From Nocardia alba NBRC 108234 (GTDB lineage: Bacteria; Actinomycetota; Actinomycetes; Mycobacteriales; Mycobacteriaceae), in NCBI RefSeq assembly GCF_001612665.1, contig NZ_BDAX01000012.1, forward strand, positions 62,001-126,000: a stretch of DNA of 64,000 nucleotides, written 5' to 3'. Shown piece by piece: positions 9,209 through 18,410 of this stretch. The notes under the pieces are model-generated. The model was not told the DNA's origin. It worked only from the letters and a program-made list of their open reading frames with translations, and ran no database searches. The translations under genes and the position numbers were made by a program. Within the stretch, counting starts at the first letter, position 1; the number at the start of each line of letters is the position of its first letter.

Positions 9209-9883
9209 CTAGTTGGTCGGTGCGACCGCGGTGCGTACCGTGAGCCCGGAGCGAATGAAATACGCGATCTCCTCGCAGATCTCGTCGACCGAGATCGCGT
9301 CGCCGGGAACGGTGGCGTGCACCATCTCCTGGGCCAGGGAATTCACGGCGCCGATTACCGCGAGGCCGAACAGGTGCAGGCTGCGCGATTCGGCTTCGCC
9401 ACGTTCGGCGGCGCGCTGCGCTTCCCGGGTGAGCAGTGCCGAAATCGACCGCCGTTGCGCGCGCCGCCATTCCTCCACCACCGGGCTCACCCCGACGACC
9501 TCGACATAGAACACCCGCGCCGCCCGGCGATCACGGCAGGTCACCGCGAGGAACGCGCGGAAACTCTCCACCACTCGCACCACCAGCGGCTGTTCACTGG
9601 TGTGTTCCAATGCCTCGTCGAGGCGACGCAGCGCGGCCGTGTTCAACCGGTCGACAAGTGCGATCAGCAATGCCTCGCGGCTACCGATGTCTTCGTAGAA
9701 ACTGCGGGTCGACACATTCGCGGTGGAACACAGTCGCTCGATCGAGGTCGACGAATATCCCTGGGTACCGAATAGTTCCAGCGCAGCGTCGGTCAACCTG
9801 TTGCGGCGTAGCGCGACTCGCTGCTGGCGCGACAATCCACCGTAATTACGACCACTATCGGTTACATCTACACGCCGAACCAC
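9209..9883 (-). CDS. TetR/AcrR-family transcriptional regulator
   Basis: A 224-residue regulator with an N-terminal TetR helix-turn-helix (GYSSTSIERLCSTANVSTRSFYEDIGSREALL, quoted in parts: TSIERLCSTANVSTRSFY at about residues 46-63) and an all-helical ligand domain. The ligand is unknown. It is convergent with the antigen-85-like gene, and the phosphate transporter cluster lies upstream on the same strand, about 100 bases away. No obvious operator palindrome was seen at its own start. Confidence 0.88.
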   Translation of the reverse strand: MVRRVDVTDSGRNYGGLSRQQRVALRRNRLTDAALELFGTQGYSSTSIERLCSTANVSTRSFYEDIGSREALLIALVDRLNTAALRRLDEALEHTSEQPLVVRVVESFRAFLAVTCRDRRAARVFYVEVVGVSPVVEEWRRAQRRSISALLTREAQRAAERGEAESRSLHLFGLAVIGAVNSLAQEMVHATVPGDAISVDEICEEIAYFIRSGLTVRTAVAPTN

Positions 9884-9980
9884 GGATGCATGCTAGCGCG
9901 CGATCGACCGACAGCCGGGCGATTCGCCATTGTCACCGGCCGCGAATTCGGCTGGCGCATCGGAATTGTCGAAACGGTGA

Positions 9981-10361
9981 TCAATTCCGTTCGGGCGCGG
10001 GTTCGCCGTCGTCGAGTGGTTCGGCCAGCGGCCAGCCACCGGCGGCCAGATGTGACGCCACCCGTGAGACATCGGCGGGCGCGGGCTGCTGCTTGGCGTA
10101 ATCGTCGATGGCCGCGGCGATTTCGGACTCGCTGATCGATTCCCGATTCGGATTCGCCTCCGTCAGCCGCTGCCCGATCACCGTCACCTCGTAGTCGGTG
10201 AGGTGGCGGTGCAGCACCGCGAACAACGCGACGTAGTCCGACTGGGGAATGCCCTGCGGATAGCCCGCGCGCAGCCATTCCAGCACGCGCGTGAGCAGGT
10301 TGCCACGAACCGGTGGGTTCGCGGGAGTGAGGTTCGGATCGGTCATGGCTTCCTCATTCAT
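9981..10361 (-). CDS. DUF3349-family protein
   Basis: A 126-residue soluble protein. The DUF3349 core WLRAGYPQGIPQSDYVALFA and HLTDYEV is near the N-terminus. Family members are small helical actinobacterial proteins of unknown function. ATG 10361 overlaps the stop of the upstream membrane protein gene (ATGA); ATG 10346, with GAGGAA before it, is an alternative. Order pitA, small membrane protein, DUF3349 protein matches what I recall of M. tuberculosis Rv0545c-Rv0543c, so this is an inherited actinobacterial block rather than a local insertion. Confidence 0.85.
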   Translation of the reverse strand: MNEEAMTDPNLTPANPPVRGNLLTRVLEWLRAGYPQGIPQSDYVALFAVLHRHLTDYEVTVIGQRLTEANPNRESISESEIAAAIDDYAKQQPAPADVSRVASHLAAGGWPLAEPLDDGEPAPERN

Positions 10362-10639
10362 GATTGGCCGAACAGGTGGATGCCGAACTGGTGGGCGATG
10401 AACGCCTTGGCGGTGAACAGGATCGCGGTGATCACCACGACCACGATGAGCACCACACAGCTCAACGCACCCACCAGCGCCGGATAATTCCGCCGCACCC
10501 GGCCATCGGCGTCGATAGTCTCTGCCTGTGCCCACCACCGCACCGCGAAGGCGAACACCGCGGGCACGCCCGCGCCGAACACCAGCGCGGCGAGTACCAC
10601 TTCCCACAGTGAACTCAGATTGGTGATCACGGTGTGCAT
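10358..10639 (-). CDS. Small two-helix membrane protein
   Basis: A 93-residue protein with two hydrophobic segments (about residues 14-34 and 55-77) separated by a short charged loop RWWAQAETIDADGRVRR. It sits 12 bases downstream of pitA and overlaps the DUF3349 gene. This resembles Rv0544c of M. tuberculosis by position and type. Function is unknown; an accessory role to the phosphate transporter is inferred only from conserved linkage. Confidence 0.82.
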   Translation of the reverse strand: MHTVITNLSSLWEVVLAALVFGAGVPAVFAFAVRWWAQAETIDADGRVRRNYPALVGALSCVVLIVVVVITAILFTAKAFIAHQFGIHLFGQS

Positions 10640-10651
10640 GATCGCTCCCCT

Positions 10652-11854
10652 CTACCCGGCATGGTTCTCTTCGATCGGCGACGGTGCCGAGATGGATGGC
10701 TTGCTATCGGGCCATTCGTTCACATTGTCCTTGTCGACCGGGTCCCGGCGCGACCGCAGATAGATCGCGAGCGCCCCGGCGATCAGCAGGCCCAACACCA
10801 CGAGCACACCGGGAAGTCCGCCGATGACGTTCGCGATCGCCCAGCAGATCGCGCCGACGATGCCCGCCATCGGCAGGGTCAGCGTCCAGGCGACGACCAT
10901 CCGGCCCATCACCCGCCAGCGCACTTCGGCGCCCTTGCCGATGCCGGTGCCGAGGATCGAGCCGGTCGCGGTCTGCGTGGTCGACAGCGGCAGGCCGAAG
11001 TGCGCGGAGGTGAGAATGATCGCCGCCGAGGTCGACTCGGCGGCCAGGCCCTGCGGCGACTCGATCTCGACCAGGCCCTTGCCGAGCGTCCGGATGATCC
11101 GCCAACCGCCGAGGTAGGTGCCGAGCGCGATCGCGACGGCGCAGGACGCCATCACCCACAGCGGCATGTGGTCGTTCGTGTCCAGCGTGCCGTAGGCGAC
11201 CAGCGCGAGGAAGATGATGCCCATCGTCTTCTGCGCGTCGTTGGTGCCGTGTGCCAGCGAGACCAGGGAGGCCGAGCCGATCTGACCCCAGCGGAACCCC
11301 TCTTCGGACTTGTCCTTGTCGACGCCATTTGTGATCCGATACACCAGGAACGTGGCGATGGCCGCCACGACGGCCGCGATCACCGGCGCGAGCACAGCGG
11401 GCAGCACGATCTTGATCAGCACCCCGTCCGACCCCGACGCCCAGATCACGCCGTTCCAGCCGAGCGCGGCGATCGTCGAGCCGATCAGGCCGCCGAACAG
11501 GGCGTGCGAGGAGCTCGACGGCAGGCCGAGCAGCCAGGTCAGCAGGTTCCACAGGATGCCGCCGACCAGTCCGGCGAAGACGATGACCAGCAGGTCCTGC
11601 CCGCCCACCTCGTTCAGTTGCACGATCCCCTTGGCCACCGTCGCCGCGACCGATACCGACAGGAACGCACCGATCAGGTTCAGTACGCCCGAGAGCGCGA
11701 CCGCGGTTTTCGGCTTCAACGCTCCGGTGGCGATCGAGGTCGCCATGGCGTTGGCCGTGTCGTGGAATCCGTTGGTGAAGTCGAATGCGAGGGCTGTGGC
11801 GATGACGATCAACAGGATCATTAGTTCGGCGCTCACCGCACCAGTGTGTCGCAT
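10652..11854 (-). CDS. pitA: Low-affinity inorganic phosphate transporter PitA
   Basis: PiT-family secondary transporter of about 400 residues importing phosphate, usually as a metal-phosphate complex with protons. It has the two inverted signature repeats, FDFTNGFHDTANAMAT near the N-terminus and VSLAHGTNDAQKTMG in the second half, with about ten membrane helices and a central charged loop. Neither ATG 11854 nor the GTG at 11836 (VSAELMILL) has a good ribosome site, so the first few residues are uncertain. It is the first of three genes on the minus strand. Confidence 0.94.
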   Translation of the reverse strand: MRHTGAVSAELMILLIVIATALAFDFTNGFHDTANAMATSIATGALKPKTAVALSGVLNLIGAFLSVSVAATVAKGIVQLNEVGGQDLLVIVFAGLVGGILWNLLTWLLGLPSSSSHALFGGLIGSTIAALGWNGVIWASGSDGVLIKIVLPAVLAPVIAAVVAAIATFLVYRITNGVDKDKSEEGFRWGQIGSASLVSLAHGTNDAQKTMGIIFLALVAYGTLDTNDHMPLWVMASCAVAIALGTYLGGWRIIRTLGKGLVEIESPQGLAAESTSAAIILTSAHFGLPLSTTQTATGSILGTGIGKGAEVRWRVMGRMVVAWTLTLPMAGIVGAICWAIANVIGGLPGVLVVLGLLIAGALAIYLRSRRDPVDKDNVNEWPDSKPSISAPSPIEENHAG

Positions 11855-11909
11855 GCTACGGCCGGATTGCCAAACTGTTGCGGGAAAGTCGCATGACCAG
11901 CCGGTTACC

Positions 11910-13412
11910 TCAGCCGAGCGCGCGCACCGCCTCGATCGTGTCGGCCTGATCCGGTTCCTTGTCGGGCCGGTACCGCACCACCCTGGCGAAGCGCAGCGCG
12001 ACCCCGCCCGGATATCGGGTACTGGTCTGGACGCCGTCGAGCGCGATCTCCACGACGAGTTCGGAGCGCAGGTACACGGTCTGACCGTCGCGATGGGTTT
12101 CGTGGCGCGGGAATTCCTCGGTCTGCCAGCGCAGCAGTTCGTCGGTGAGGCCCTTGAAGGTCTTGCCGACCATCACCGGTTCACCGGTCTCCGGATCACG
12201 GGCTGCCAGATGCAGATTGGACAGGAAACCGGTGCGCCGGCCATAGCCCCATTCGGCGCCGATCACCACGAGGTCGAGGGTGTGCGTGGGTTTGATCTTC
12301 TGCCATGACTTGCCGCGGCGACCCGCCGCGTAGGGGGCATCGAGTGCCTTGACCATCACACCCTCGTTGCCGACGGCGAGTGCGTCGTCGAAGCAGTCGG
12401 CGGCGGCCTCCGGGGTGGGTGCGATCAGCGCCGGGATGCTGTGTTCGCCCGCGACCTGTTCCAACGCGGTACGGCGGACCCGCAGTGGGTCGTCGATGAG
12501 ATCGGTGCCGTCGAGATGCAGGCAGTCGAAGAAGTACGGGTGTAATCGGCGCGGATCGCCGGTGGTGGCGAATCTGCTCATCGTTTCCTGGAACGGGCGT
12601 GGGCGGCCCGCGTCGGTCAGGGCGAGGGTTTCACCGTCCAGGACCACGGTGTCGCAGTCGAGAGTCTTGACCAGGTCGACGAGTTCGGGGACACCCGCGG
12701 TGATGTCGCGCAGGGTTCTGGTGAACACCCAGACCTGGTCGCCGTCGCGGTGTATCTGGATGCGGGCGCCGTCCAGCTTGTGTTCGACGCTGATCTGCGG
12801 GCCGAGTTCGGCGAGGGCCTCGTCCAGCGAACCGCCGGGCGCGGCGAGCATCGGCGCCACCGGGCGTCCTACTTCGAGTCGGAACGCCGACAGCGCGGAC
12901 TCGCCACCGGTGAGCGCGGCGATCGCGGTGTCGGGCAGACGCCCCGAGAGCATGTGGGCTCGGCGTACGACCTCGACGGGAATGCCGGTGGACTGCGCGA
13001 GCGCCTCGATGACGAGGGCGGTGAGCGCGCCCTGCCGGAGTTCGCCGGTGAGCAGGCGGACCAGGAAGGACTGTTCCGCCTCGGTCGCCGCGGTGAAGAG
13101 CGCGGTGAGCAAGTCGCGGCGACGAAGGGTCGAGCCTTTGCCGTTCAGCCCGGTGAGCTGGGAGAATATCTCGTCCACCGCGCCGACGGTGAGGCTCGCG
13201 ACAGTACTCGGCGGCGTCTGGAGCCCGGCCACGGTGCGCCAACCGGCCCCGATCCGGCCCTGCACCAGTTCGCCGGACAACCACGCCACCACGGTCCCGA
13301 TCTCGGACGGGCCCGCGGCGCCGAAGAGCTCGGCCAGCGCGGCGGTTTTCGCCTTGCGCGACCGGGTCGCCCGCACGGCCGCGGACGCCGTGACGACATC
13401 GCTGAACAGCAC
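11910..13412 (-). CDS. ATP-dependent DNA ligase (LigB type)
   Basis: A 500-residue ligase that seals DNA nicks with ATP. An N-terminal DNA-binding domain (residues 1-190) precedes the nucleotidyltransferase domain with motif I EHKLDGARIQIH (catalytic Lys212), motif III YFFDCLHLDG, motif IV EGVMVKALDAPY and motif V KSWQKIKP, then an OB fold. It lacks the polymerase and nuclease modules of LigD, so it is a stand-alone ligase resembling mycobacterial LigB rather than the end-joining enzyme. It is divergent from the RamB-like gene with a 94-base gap. Confidence 0.93.
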   Translation of the reverse strand: MLFSDVVTASAAVRATRSRKAKTAALAELFGAAGPSEIGTVVAWLSGELVQGRIGAGWRTVAGLQTPPSTVASLTVGAVDEIFSQLTGLNGKGSTLRRRDLLTALFTAATEAEQSFLVRLLTGELRQGALTALVIEALAQSTGIPVEVVRRAHMLSGRLPDTAIAALTGGESALSAFRLEVGRPVAPMLAAPGGSLDEALAELGPQISVEHKLDGARIQIHRDGDQVWVFTRTLRDITAGVPELVDLVKTLDCDTVVLDGETLALTDAGRPRPFQETMSRFATTGDPRRLHPYFFDCLHLDGTDLIDDPLRVRRTALEQVAGEHSIPALIAPTPEAAADCFDDALAVGNEGVMVKALDAPYAAGRRGKSWQKIKPTHTLDLVVIGAEWGYGRRTGFLSNLHLAARDPETGEPVMVGKTFKGLTDELLRWQTEEFPRHETHRDGQTVYLRSELVVEIALDGVQTSTRYPGGVALRFARVVRYRPDKEPDQADTIEAVRALG

Positions 13413-13506
13413 CTCCCGACAGTAGCGCGCCGGTGTGACACAGAGCTCGAGCCCCGTTGTTAAGAATCCGTTGGCAAGCCTGCGAAACCACCCTTAAACT
13501 GGACAT

Positions 13507-14913
13507 ATGGCCAAGACCTATGTCGGTGCGCGGCTGCGCCAGCTGCGTACCGAACGTGGGCTCAGCCAGGTCGCGCTCGCGCAGAAACTGGAGATCTCGG
13601 CCAGCTATCTGAACCAGATCGAACACGACGTGCGACCGCTCACCGTGCCGGTACTCACGCGCATCAACGAGGTCTTCGGTGTCGACCCCACCTTCTTCTC
13701 CGCCCAGGACGACACCCGGCTCATCGCCGAGCTGTCCGAAGTGGTGATGGACGCCGAGCTCGGCATCGAGGCCGACACCCAGCAGATCGCCGATATGGTC
13801 TCCGCGCATCCGTCGATGGCGCGCGCCCTGGTGGCCATGCACAACCGCTACCGCAACACCAGCGCGCAGCTGGCCGCCGCCACCGAGGATCGCTTCGCCG
13901 ACGGCGCGGGCAGCGCCGCGATCAGCAAGCCGCACGAGGAAGTGCGCGACTACTTCTATCAGCGCCAGAACTACATCCACGAATTGGACAGCGCCGCGGA
14001 GGCTCTCACCGCGCGCATCCGTTTTCACGGCGGCGAGGTGAGTACCGAGATCGTGCGGCTGCTGCGTGCGCACGGGGTGCGGATCAGCGAGCGCATCGAC
14101 CTCGGCGAGGGCGTGCTGCACCATTTCGACCCCGAGACCAAACAGCTCGAGATCTCCCCGCACCTGTCCGGCGGACAGCGCACCTTCAAACTCGCCGCCG
14201 AACTCGCCTACCTCGAATGCGGCCCGCTCCTCGAAAAGCTGGTCGACGAGGGTAATTTCGCCTCCGACGCCTCGCACAAACTCGCGATGCTCGGCCTCGC
14301 CAACTACTTCGCGGCGGCGATGGTCCTGCCCTACACACACTTTCACGAAGTGGCCGAGAACTTCCGCTACGACATCGAGCGCCTGTCCGCCCACTTCTCG
14401 CAGAGTTTCGAAACCATCTGCCACCGCCTGTCGACATTGCAACGGCCGACCCTGCGCGGCGTGCCGCTGTCCTTCGTGCGGGTCGACCGCGCGGGCAATA
14501 TGTCGAAACGCCAGTCCGCCACCGGTTTCCACTTCTCCGCCAGCGGCGGTACCTGTCCGCTCTGGAATGTCTACGAGACCTTCGCCTACCCCGGCAAGAT
14601 CATGACCCAGATCGCCCAGATGCCCGACGGCCGCAAATACCTGTGGATCGCGCGCACCGTGGAACGCCGCGCCATCCGCTACGGCCAACCCGGCAAGACC
14701 TTCGCCATCGGCCTGGGCTGCGAACTACGCCACGCGAGCCGCGTCATCTACGCCGACGGCATCGACCTCGGCGAAGCCAACGCCACCCCCATCGGCGCGG
14801 GCTGCCGAGTCTGCGTCCGCTCCAACTGCCCCCAGCGCGCCTTTCCTCCACTGGGCAAGGCCCTCGACATCAGCGAACACCGCAGCTCGGTCTCGCCCTA
14901 CCTCATCAAATAG
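13507..14913 (+). CDS. RamB-like XRE-family regulator of acetate/short-chain acid metabolism
   Basis: A 468-residue cytosolic regulator. Residues 8-65 form an XRE helix-turn-helix (LRQLRTERGLSQVALAQKL). A central ImmA/IrrE-like domain follows, in which the protease zinc motif is not visible (LAAELAYLECG where HExxH would stand). The C-terminal ScfR/DUF2083 region ends in a cysteine cluster CRVCVRSNC. The architecture is that of RamB, which controls glyoxylate-cycle genes in corynebacteria and mycobacteria. Transcription control of the convergent acyl-CoA dehydrogenase is possible but not shown. Start ATG 13507 gives the canonical MAKTYVGARLRQL. Confidence 0.9.
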   Translation: MAKTYVGARLRQLRTERGLSQVALAQKLEISASYLNQIEHDVRPLTVPVLTRINEVFGVDPTFFSAQDDTRLIAELSEVVMDAELGIEADTQQIADMVSAHPSMARALVAMHNRYRNTSAQLAAATEDRFADGAGSAAISKPHEEVRDYFYQRQNYIHELDSAAEALTARIRFHGGEVSTEIVRLLRAHGVRISERIDLGEGVLHHFDPETKQLEISPHLSGGQRTFKLAAELAYLECGPLLEKLVDEGNFASDASHKLAMLGLANYFAAAMVLPYTHFHEVAENFRYDIERLSAHFSQSFETICHRLSTLQRPTLRGVPLSFVRVDRAGNMSKRQSATGFHFSASGGTCPLWNVYETFAYPGKIMTQIAQMPDGRKYLWIARTVERRAIRYGQPGKTFAIGLGCELRHASRVIYADGIDLGEANATPIGAGCRVCVRSNCPQRAFPPLGKALDISEHRSSVSPYLIK

Positions 14914-14923
14914 CGCCGACCGT

Positions 14924-16753
14924 TCAGAAGGCCGCTTCGGGGACCGACATGATGTCGTTGTCGATGGCGGCGAGGATGTTCCTCGAGGCCGTGAGTTCGG
15001 GGAGAACGTTCTTGGCGAAGAAGCTCGCCGCGGCGACTTTGCCCTGGTAGAAGTGCCGATCCCGGGGGTCGGCGTCGGAGGCGAGAGCGGCGGCGGCGAT
15101 GTCGGCCTGGACCAGTAGGCGCCAGGCGATGAGAAGGTCACCGACCGACATCAGGAAGCGGACCGAGCCGAGGCCGACGTTGTAGAGCTCGGTGGGCTCG
15201 GTGCGGCCCGCCATGGCGAAGCCGGTGAGGGTGGCGGCCATGGCCGCCACGTCGGCTTGGGCAGTGCGCAGCAGGGCGCGCTCGGTGGCGAAGCGGCCGG
15301 TGTCGTTGTCCAGGTAGGCGCTGATCTGCGCGTTCACGTGGTTCAAGGCGACACCGCGATCGCGAATGATCTTGCGGAAGAAGAAGTCCTGGGCCTGGAT
15401 CGCCGTGGTGCCCTCGTAGAGCGAGTCGATCTTGGCGTCGCGAATGTACTGCTCGATCGGATAGTCCTGCAGGTAGCCGGAGCCGCCGAAAACCTGCAGC
15501 GACTCGGTGAGCAGCTGATACGCGCGCTCGGATCCGACGCCCTTGACGATCGGCAGCAGCAGATCGTCCACCCGGTGCGCGGTCTCCGGATCGGCCCCGG
15601 ATACCAGCTGCGCCACATCCGCGTTCTGATGCGCGGCGGTGTACATATATACCGCCCGCAGACCCTCCGCATAGGCCTTCTGCATGGCCAGCGACCGGCG
15701 GACATCGGGATGGTGGGTGATGGTGACCCGTGGCGCCGCCTTGTCGGCGAGCCGCGTCAGATCCGCGCCCTGCACCCGCGTCTTGGCGTACTCGAGCGCG
15801 TTCAGATACCCGGTCGACAGCGTCCCGGACGATTTCACACCCACCGTCATCCGGGCGTTCTCGATCACCTTGAACATCTGGGCGATGCCGTTGTGCACAT
15901 CGCCGACCAGCCAGCCCTTGGCGGGCACCGCCGTGGCGCCGAAGGTCAGCTCGCAGGTGGGCGAGGACTTGAGCCCCATCTTGTGCTCCAGCCCGGTCAC
16001 ATACACACCGTTGCGCTCGCCCGGTTCCAGCGTCTCGGGATCGAAGAGGAATTTCGGCACGTAGAACAGCGAAAGCCCCTTGGTGCCGGGACCGGCGCCC
16101 TCCGGCCGGGCGAGCACCAGGTGGAACATGTTCTCCGCCGTATCGCCCACGTCACCGCCGGAGATGAACCGTTTCACCCCGTCGATATGCCATGACCCGT
16201 CGGGCTGCGGTACGGCCCTGGTGCGACCGGCGCCGACATCGGATCCGGCGTCCGGCTCGGTGAGCACCATCGTGGCCTGCCACCCACGCTCGAACCCGCC
16301 ACGCGCCCAACGCTTCTGTTCGTCGTTGCCGAGTTCGTAGAGCACCGAGCCCATCAGCGGGCCCATGTTGAAGAAGCTGGCCGCCGGGTTGGCGCAGATG
16401 ATGAGCTCGCTGATCGCCCACATCAGCGCGTTCGGGGCGGCGGTGCCGTCCATTCCCGCAGGCATGCCCAGGCGGTACCAGCCGGCCTCGTGCACCACGT
16501 CCACCGTCTTGCGCAGCGGATCGGGCACCGTGACGGCGAAGGTATCGGGGTGGAAGGCCACCGGGTTGCGGTCGGCCTCGGCGAACGATTCCGCGATCGG
16601 CCCCTCGGCCAGGTGTTTCACCTCGTCGAGGAGTCGGCGCACCGTATCGGAGTCCAGGTCGCCGTAGGCGCCGGTATCCAGGAGTTTGTCGAGGTTCAGC
16701 ACCTCGAACAGATTGAACTCGATGTCACGCACGTTCGCCTTGTAGTGCCCCAC
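14924..16753 (-). CDS. FadE5-like acyl-CoA dehydrogenase
   Basis: FAD-dependent acyl-CoA dehydrogenase of 609 residues, longer than the 380-residue standard type and close to mycobacterial FadE5, which acts on a wide range of fatty acyl-CoAs in beta-oxidation. Visible family segments are [34 protein letters not shown], the catalytic-glutamate region [19 protein letters not shown] and the C-terminal DNDIM. The frame opens at 16777, but GTG 16753 has GAGGAGGG in front and begins with [18 protein letters not shown] like FadE5. It is convergent with the RamB-like regulator. Confidence 0.92.
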   Translation of the reverse strand: MGHYKANVRDIEFNLFEVLNLDKLLDTGAYGDLDSDTVRRLLDEVKHLAEGPIAESFAEADRNPVAFHPDTFAVTVPDPLRKTVDVVHEAGWYRLGMPAGMDGTAAPNALMWAISELIICANPAASFFNMGPLMGSVLYELGNDEQKRWARGGFERGWQATMVLTEPDAGSDVGAGRTRAVPQPDGSWHIDGVKRFISGGDVGDTAENMFHLVLARPEGAGPGTKGLSLFYVPKFLFDPETLEPGERNGVYVTGLEHKMGLKSSPTCELTFGATAVPAKGWLVGDVHNGIAQMFKVIENARMTVGVKSSGTLSTGYLNALEYAKTRVQGADLTRLADKAAPRVTITHHPDVRRSLAMQKAYAEGLRAVYMYTAAHQNADVAQLVSGADPETAHRVDDLLLPIVKGVGSERAYQLLTESLQVFGGSGYLQDYPIEQYIRDAKIDSLYEGTTAIQAQDFFFRKIIRDRGVALNHVNAQISAYLDNDTGRFATERALLRTAQADVAAMAATLTGFAMAGRTEPTELYNVGLGSVRFLMSVGDLLIAWRLLVQADIAAAALASDADPRDRHFYQGKVAAASFFAKNVLPELTASRNILAAIDNDIMSVPEAAF

Positions 16754-16895
16754 TGGGCCCTCCTCGACTGACCGCACACGGCCCGATTGCCGCGTGACTC
16801 GGCTGTTCGACGTCGTACAAATCGAGCGTGCCGCACCCGCGCACCCCTACGCAACCGTAGGTGAGCCGGCCCTTCGGCCGTCTCGGGGCGAACAA

Positions 16896-16911
16896 TTCAC
16901 ACGGACGAAAC
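16896..16911 (+). promoter_or_regulatory. Putative GlnR binding site
   Basis: TTCAC-N6-GAAAC matches the actinobacterial GlnR box (gTnAC-N6-GaAAC; also AC-N9-AC), with one deviation at the first base. It lies about 170 bases upstream of urtA, whose homologues are nitrogen-limited genes in other actinobacteria. No binding data are available here. Confidence 0.45.
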
Positions 16912-16980
16912 AGACGAAACGGGCACGTGATCGGGAGTCATTCGGGGGCAACAAGTTCCATCTACTGTCTCGAATCACGA

Positions 16981-16998
16981 ATACAGCCGCTGTATACA
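16981..16998. promoter_or_regulatory. Palindromic operator, candidate GntR/FCD site
   Basis: Two overlapping palindromes occur: ATACAG-CCG-CTGTAT (16981-16995) and TGTATACA (16991-16998). The TGTATACA core is the shape seen in many FCD-type GntR operators, and an FCD-type GntR gene closes the urt operon at 22008. Autoregulation of the operon is inferred. Confidence 0.45.
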
Positions 16999-17080
16999 AC
17001 TCGGTGTACGCCCAGGCAGCGGTGGTGTTCGTTGTGGCGCGCGTGGCGCCGCCGTTACACCTGATGAGGAGAACCGCCCC

Positions 17081-18331
17081 ATGTCTGAATCCCGTTTGGT
17101 CAAGGCACTCGCCGTGCCTGCCGCGGTGGCCGTCGCCGGCCTGCTGCTCACCGGCTGTGGTGCTCGCGACGACGCGTCGACCGGCTCGACCGCCGCCTCC
17201 TGCGTCGACACCAGCAAGGACACCATCAAGGTGGGCTCGCTGCACTCGCTGTCGGGCACCATGGCCATTTCCGAAGTGACCGTGGCCAATTCGACCAAGC
17301 TGGCGATCGACCAGATCAACGCGGCGGGCGGTGTGCTGGGTAAGAAGATCGAGATCGTCCTCGAGGACGGCGCTTCCGACCCCAAGACCTTCGCCGAGAA
17401 GGCCGAGAAGCTGATCAGCTCCGACTGTGTCGCTTCGGTATTCGGCGGCTGGACCTCCTCGAGCCGCAAGGCCATGAAGCCCAAGTTCGAGAGCCTGAAC
17501 TCGCTGCTCTACTACCCCGTGCAGTACGAGGGCCTGGAAGACTCCAAGAACATCTTCTACACCGGCGCCACCACCAATCAGCAGATCATCCCCGCGCTGG
17601 ACTACCTGAAGCAGAAGGGCATCAAGTCCCTCTACCTGGTCGGCTCCGACTACGTCTTCCCGCAGACCGCCAACCGCGAGATCAAGGCCTACGCCGCGGC
17701 CAACGGCATCGAGATCAAGGGCGAGGACTACACCCCGCTGGGCTCCACCGACTTCTCCACCATCGTCAACAAGGTGCGCGCCGCCAAGGCGGGCGCGGTG
17801 TTCAACACCCTCAACGGCGACTCCAACGTCGCCTTCTTCCGCGAGTACACCAACGCCGGCCTGAAAGCCGCTGAGATGCCGGTGGTCTCGGTGTCGATCG
17901 CCGAGGAAGAGGTCGCGGGCATCGGCGCGCAGAACATCGCGGGCCAGCTGACCGCCTGGAACTACTACCAGACCGTCGACTCCCCGGCGAACAAGAAGTT
18001 CGTCGCCGACTACAAGGCCGCCTTCGGCGCCGACAAGCCCACCTCGGACCCGATGGAAGCCGCCTACGCCTCGGTCTACCTGTGGAAGAACACCGTCGAG
18101 AAGGCGAAGTCGTTCGCGGTGGCCGACATTCAGGCCGCGGCCGACGGCGTGAGCTTCGACGCCCCGGAAGGCACCGTCACCATCGACGGCTCCAACCACC
18201 ACATCACCAAGACCGCCCGCATCGGCGAGATCCGCCCCGACGGCCTGATCTACACCGTCTGGGATTCCGGCAAGGCCATCACCCCCGACCCGTACCTGAA
18301 GTCCTACGAGTGGGCCAAGGGCCTCAAGTAA
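17081..18331 (+). CDS. urtA: Urea ABC importer substrate-binding lipoprotein UrtA
   Basis: Periplasm-side urea-binding protein of 416 residues. The lipobox is LLLTGCG (lipidated Cys about 26). Branched-chain-amino-acid-binding fold with UrtA-specific segments [30 protein letters not shown] and [19 protein letters not shown]. It leads the operon urtABCDE-gntR. A strong hairpin separates it from urtB, which fits the usual need for more binding protein than permease. ATG 17081 has GATGAGGAG upstream. Confidence 0.95.
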   Translation: MSESRLVKALAVPAAVAVAGLLLTGCGARDDASTGSTAASCVDTSKDTIKVGSLHSLSGTMAISEVTVANSTKLAIDQINAAGGVLGKKIEIVLEDGASDPKTFAEKAEKLISSDCVASVFGGWTSSSRKAMKPKFESLNSLLYYPVQYEGLEDSKNIFYTGATTNQQIIPALDYLKQKGIKSLYLVGSDYVFPQTANREIKAYAAANGIEIKGEDYTPLGSTDFSTIVNKVRAAKAGAVFNTLNGDSNVAFFREYTNAGLKAAEMPVVSVSIAEEEVAGIGAQNIAGQLTAWNYYQTVDSPANKKFVADYKAAFGADKPTSDPMEAAYASVYLWKNTVEKAKSFAVADIQAAADGVSFDAPEGTVTIDGSNHHITKTARIGEIRPDGLIYTVWDSGKAITPDPYLKSYEWAKGLK

Positions 18332-18342
18332 CCAGCCCGACA

Positions 18343-18375
18343 GGTGTGGGACGCGCGATGCGCGCGTCCCACACC
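18343..18375 (+). terminator. Strong hairpin in the urtA-urtB gap
   Basis: A perfect 15-bp GC-rich stem (18343-18357 with 18361-18375) with an ATG loop lies 12 bases after the urtA stop. There is no immediate T-run; TCTTTTC occurs about 15 bases later. It probably acts as a partial terminator or as a 3' end stabiliser of urtA mRNA. Confidence 0.8.
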
Positions 18376-18410
18376 GCCCCATCGCTCGTCTTTTCAAGGA
18401 GTCCACTGCA

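Larger units (their letters stand above)
16754..17080. other. Intergenic control region between fadE5-like gene and urtA
   Basis: A 327-base noncoding stretch that must hold divergent promoters for the dehydrogenase and the urt operon. It contains a GlnR-box-like element (16896-16911), repeated GACGAAAC (16904-16911 and 16913-16920), and a palindrome at 16981-16998. The urtA ribosome site is GATGAGGAG ahead of 17081. No coding potential was seen. Confidence 0.7.

Noticed and set aside
12631..14688. 685-codon open frame on the minus strand
   Set aside because: It runs through the RamB-like gene and out of frame into the ligase gene. Both real genes have strong motifs in other frames.
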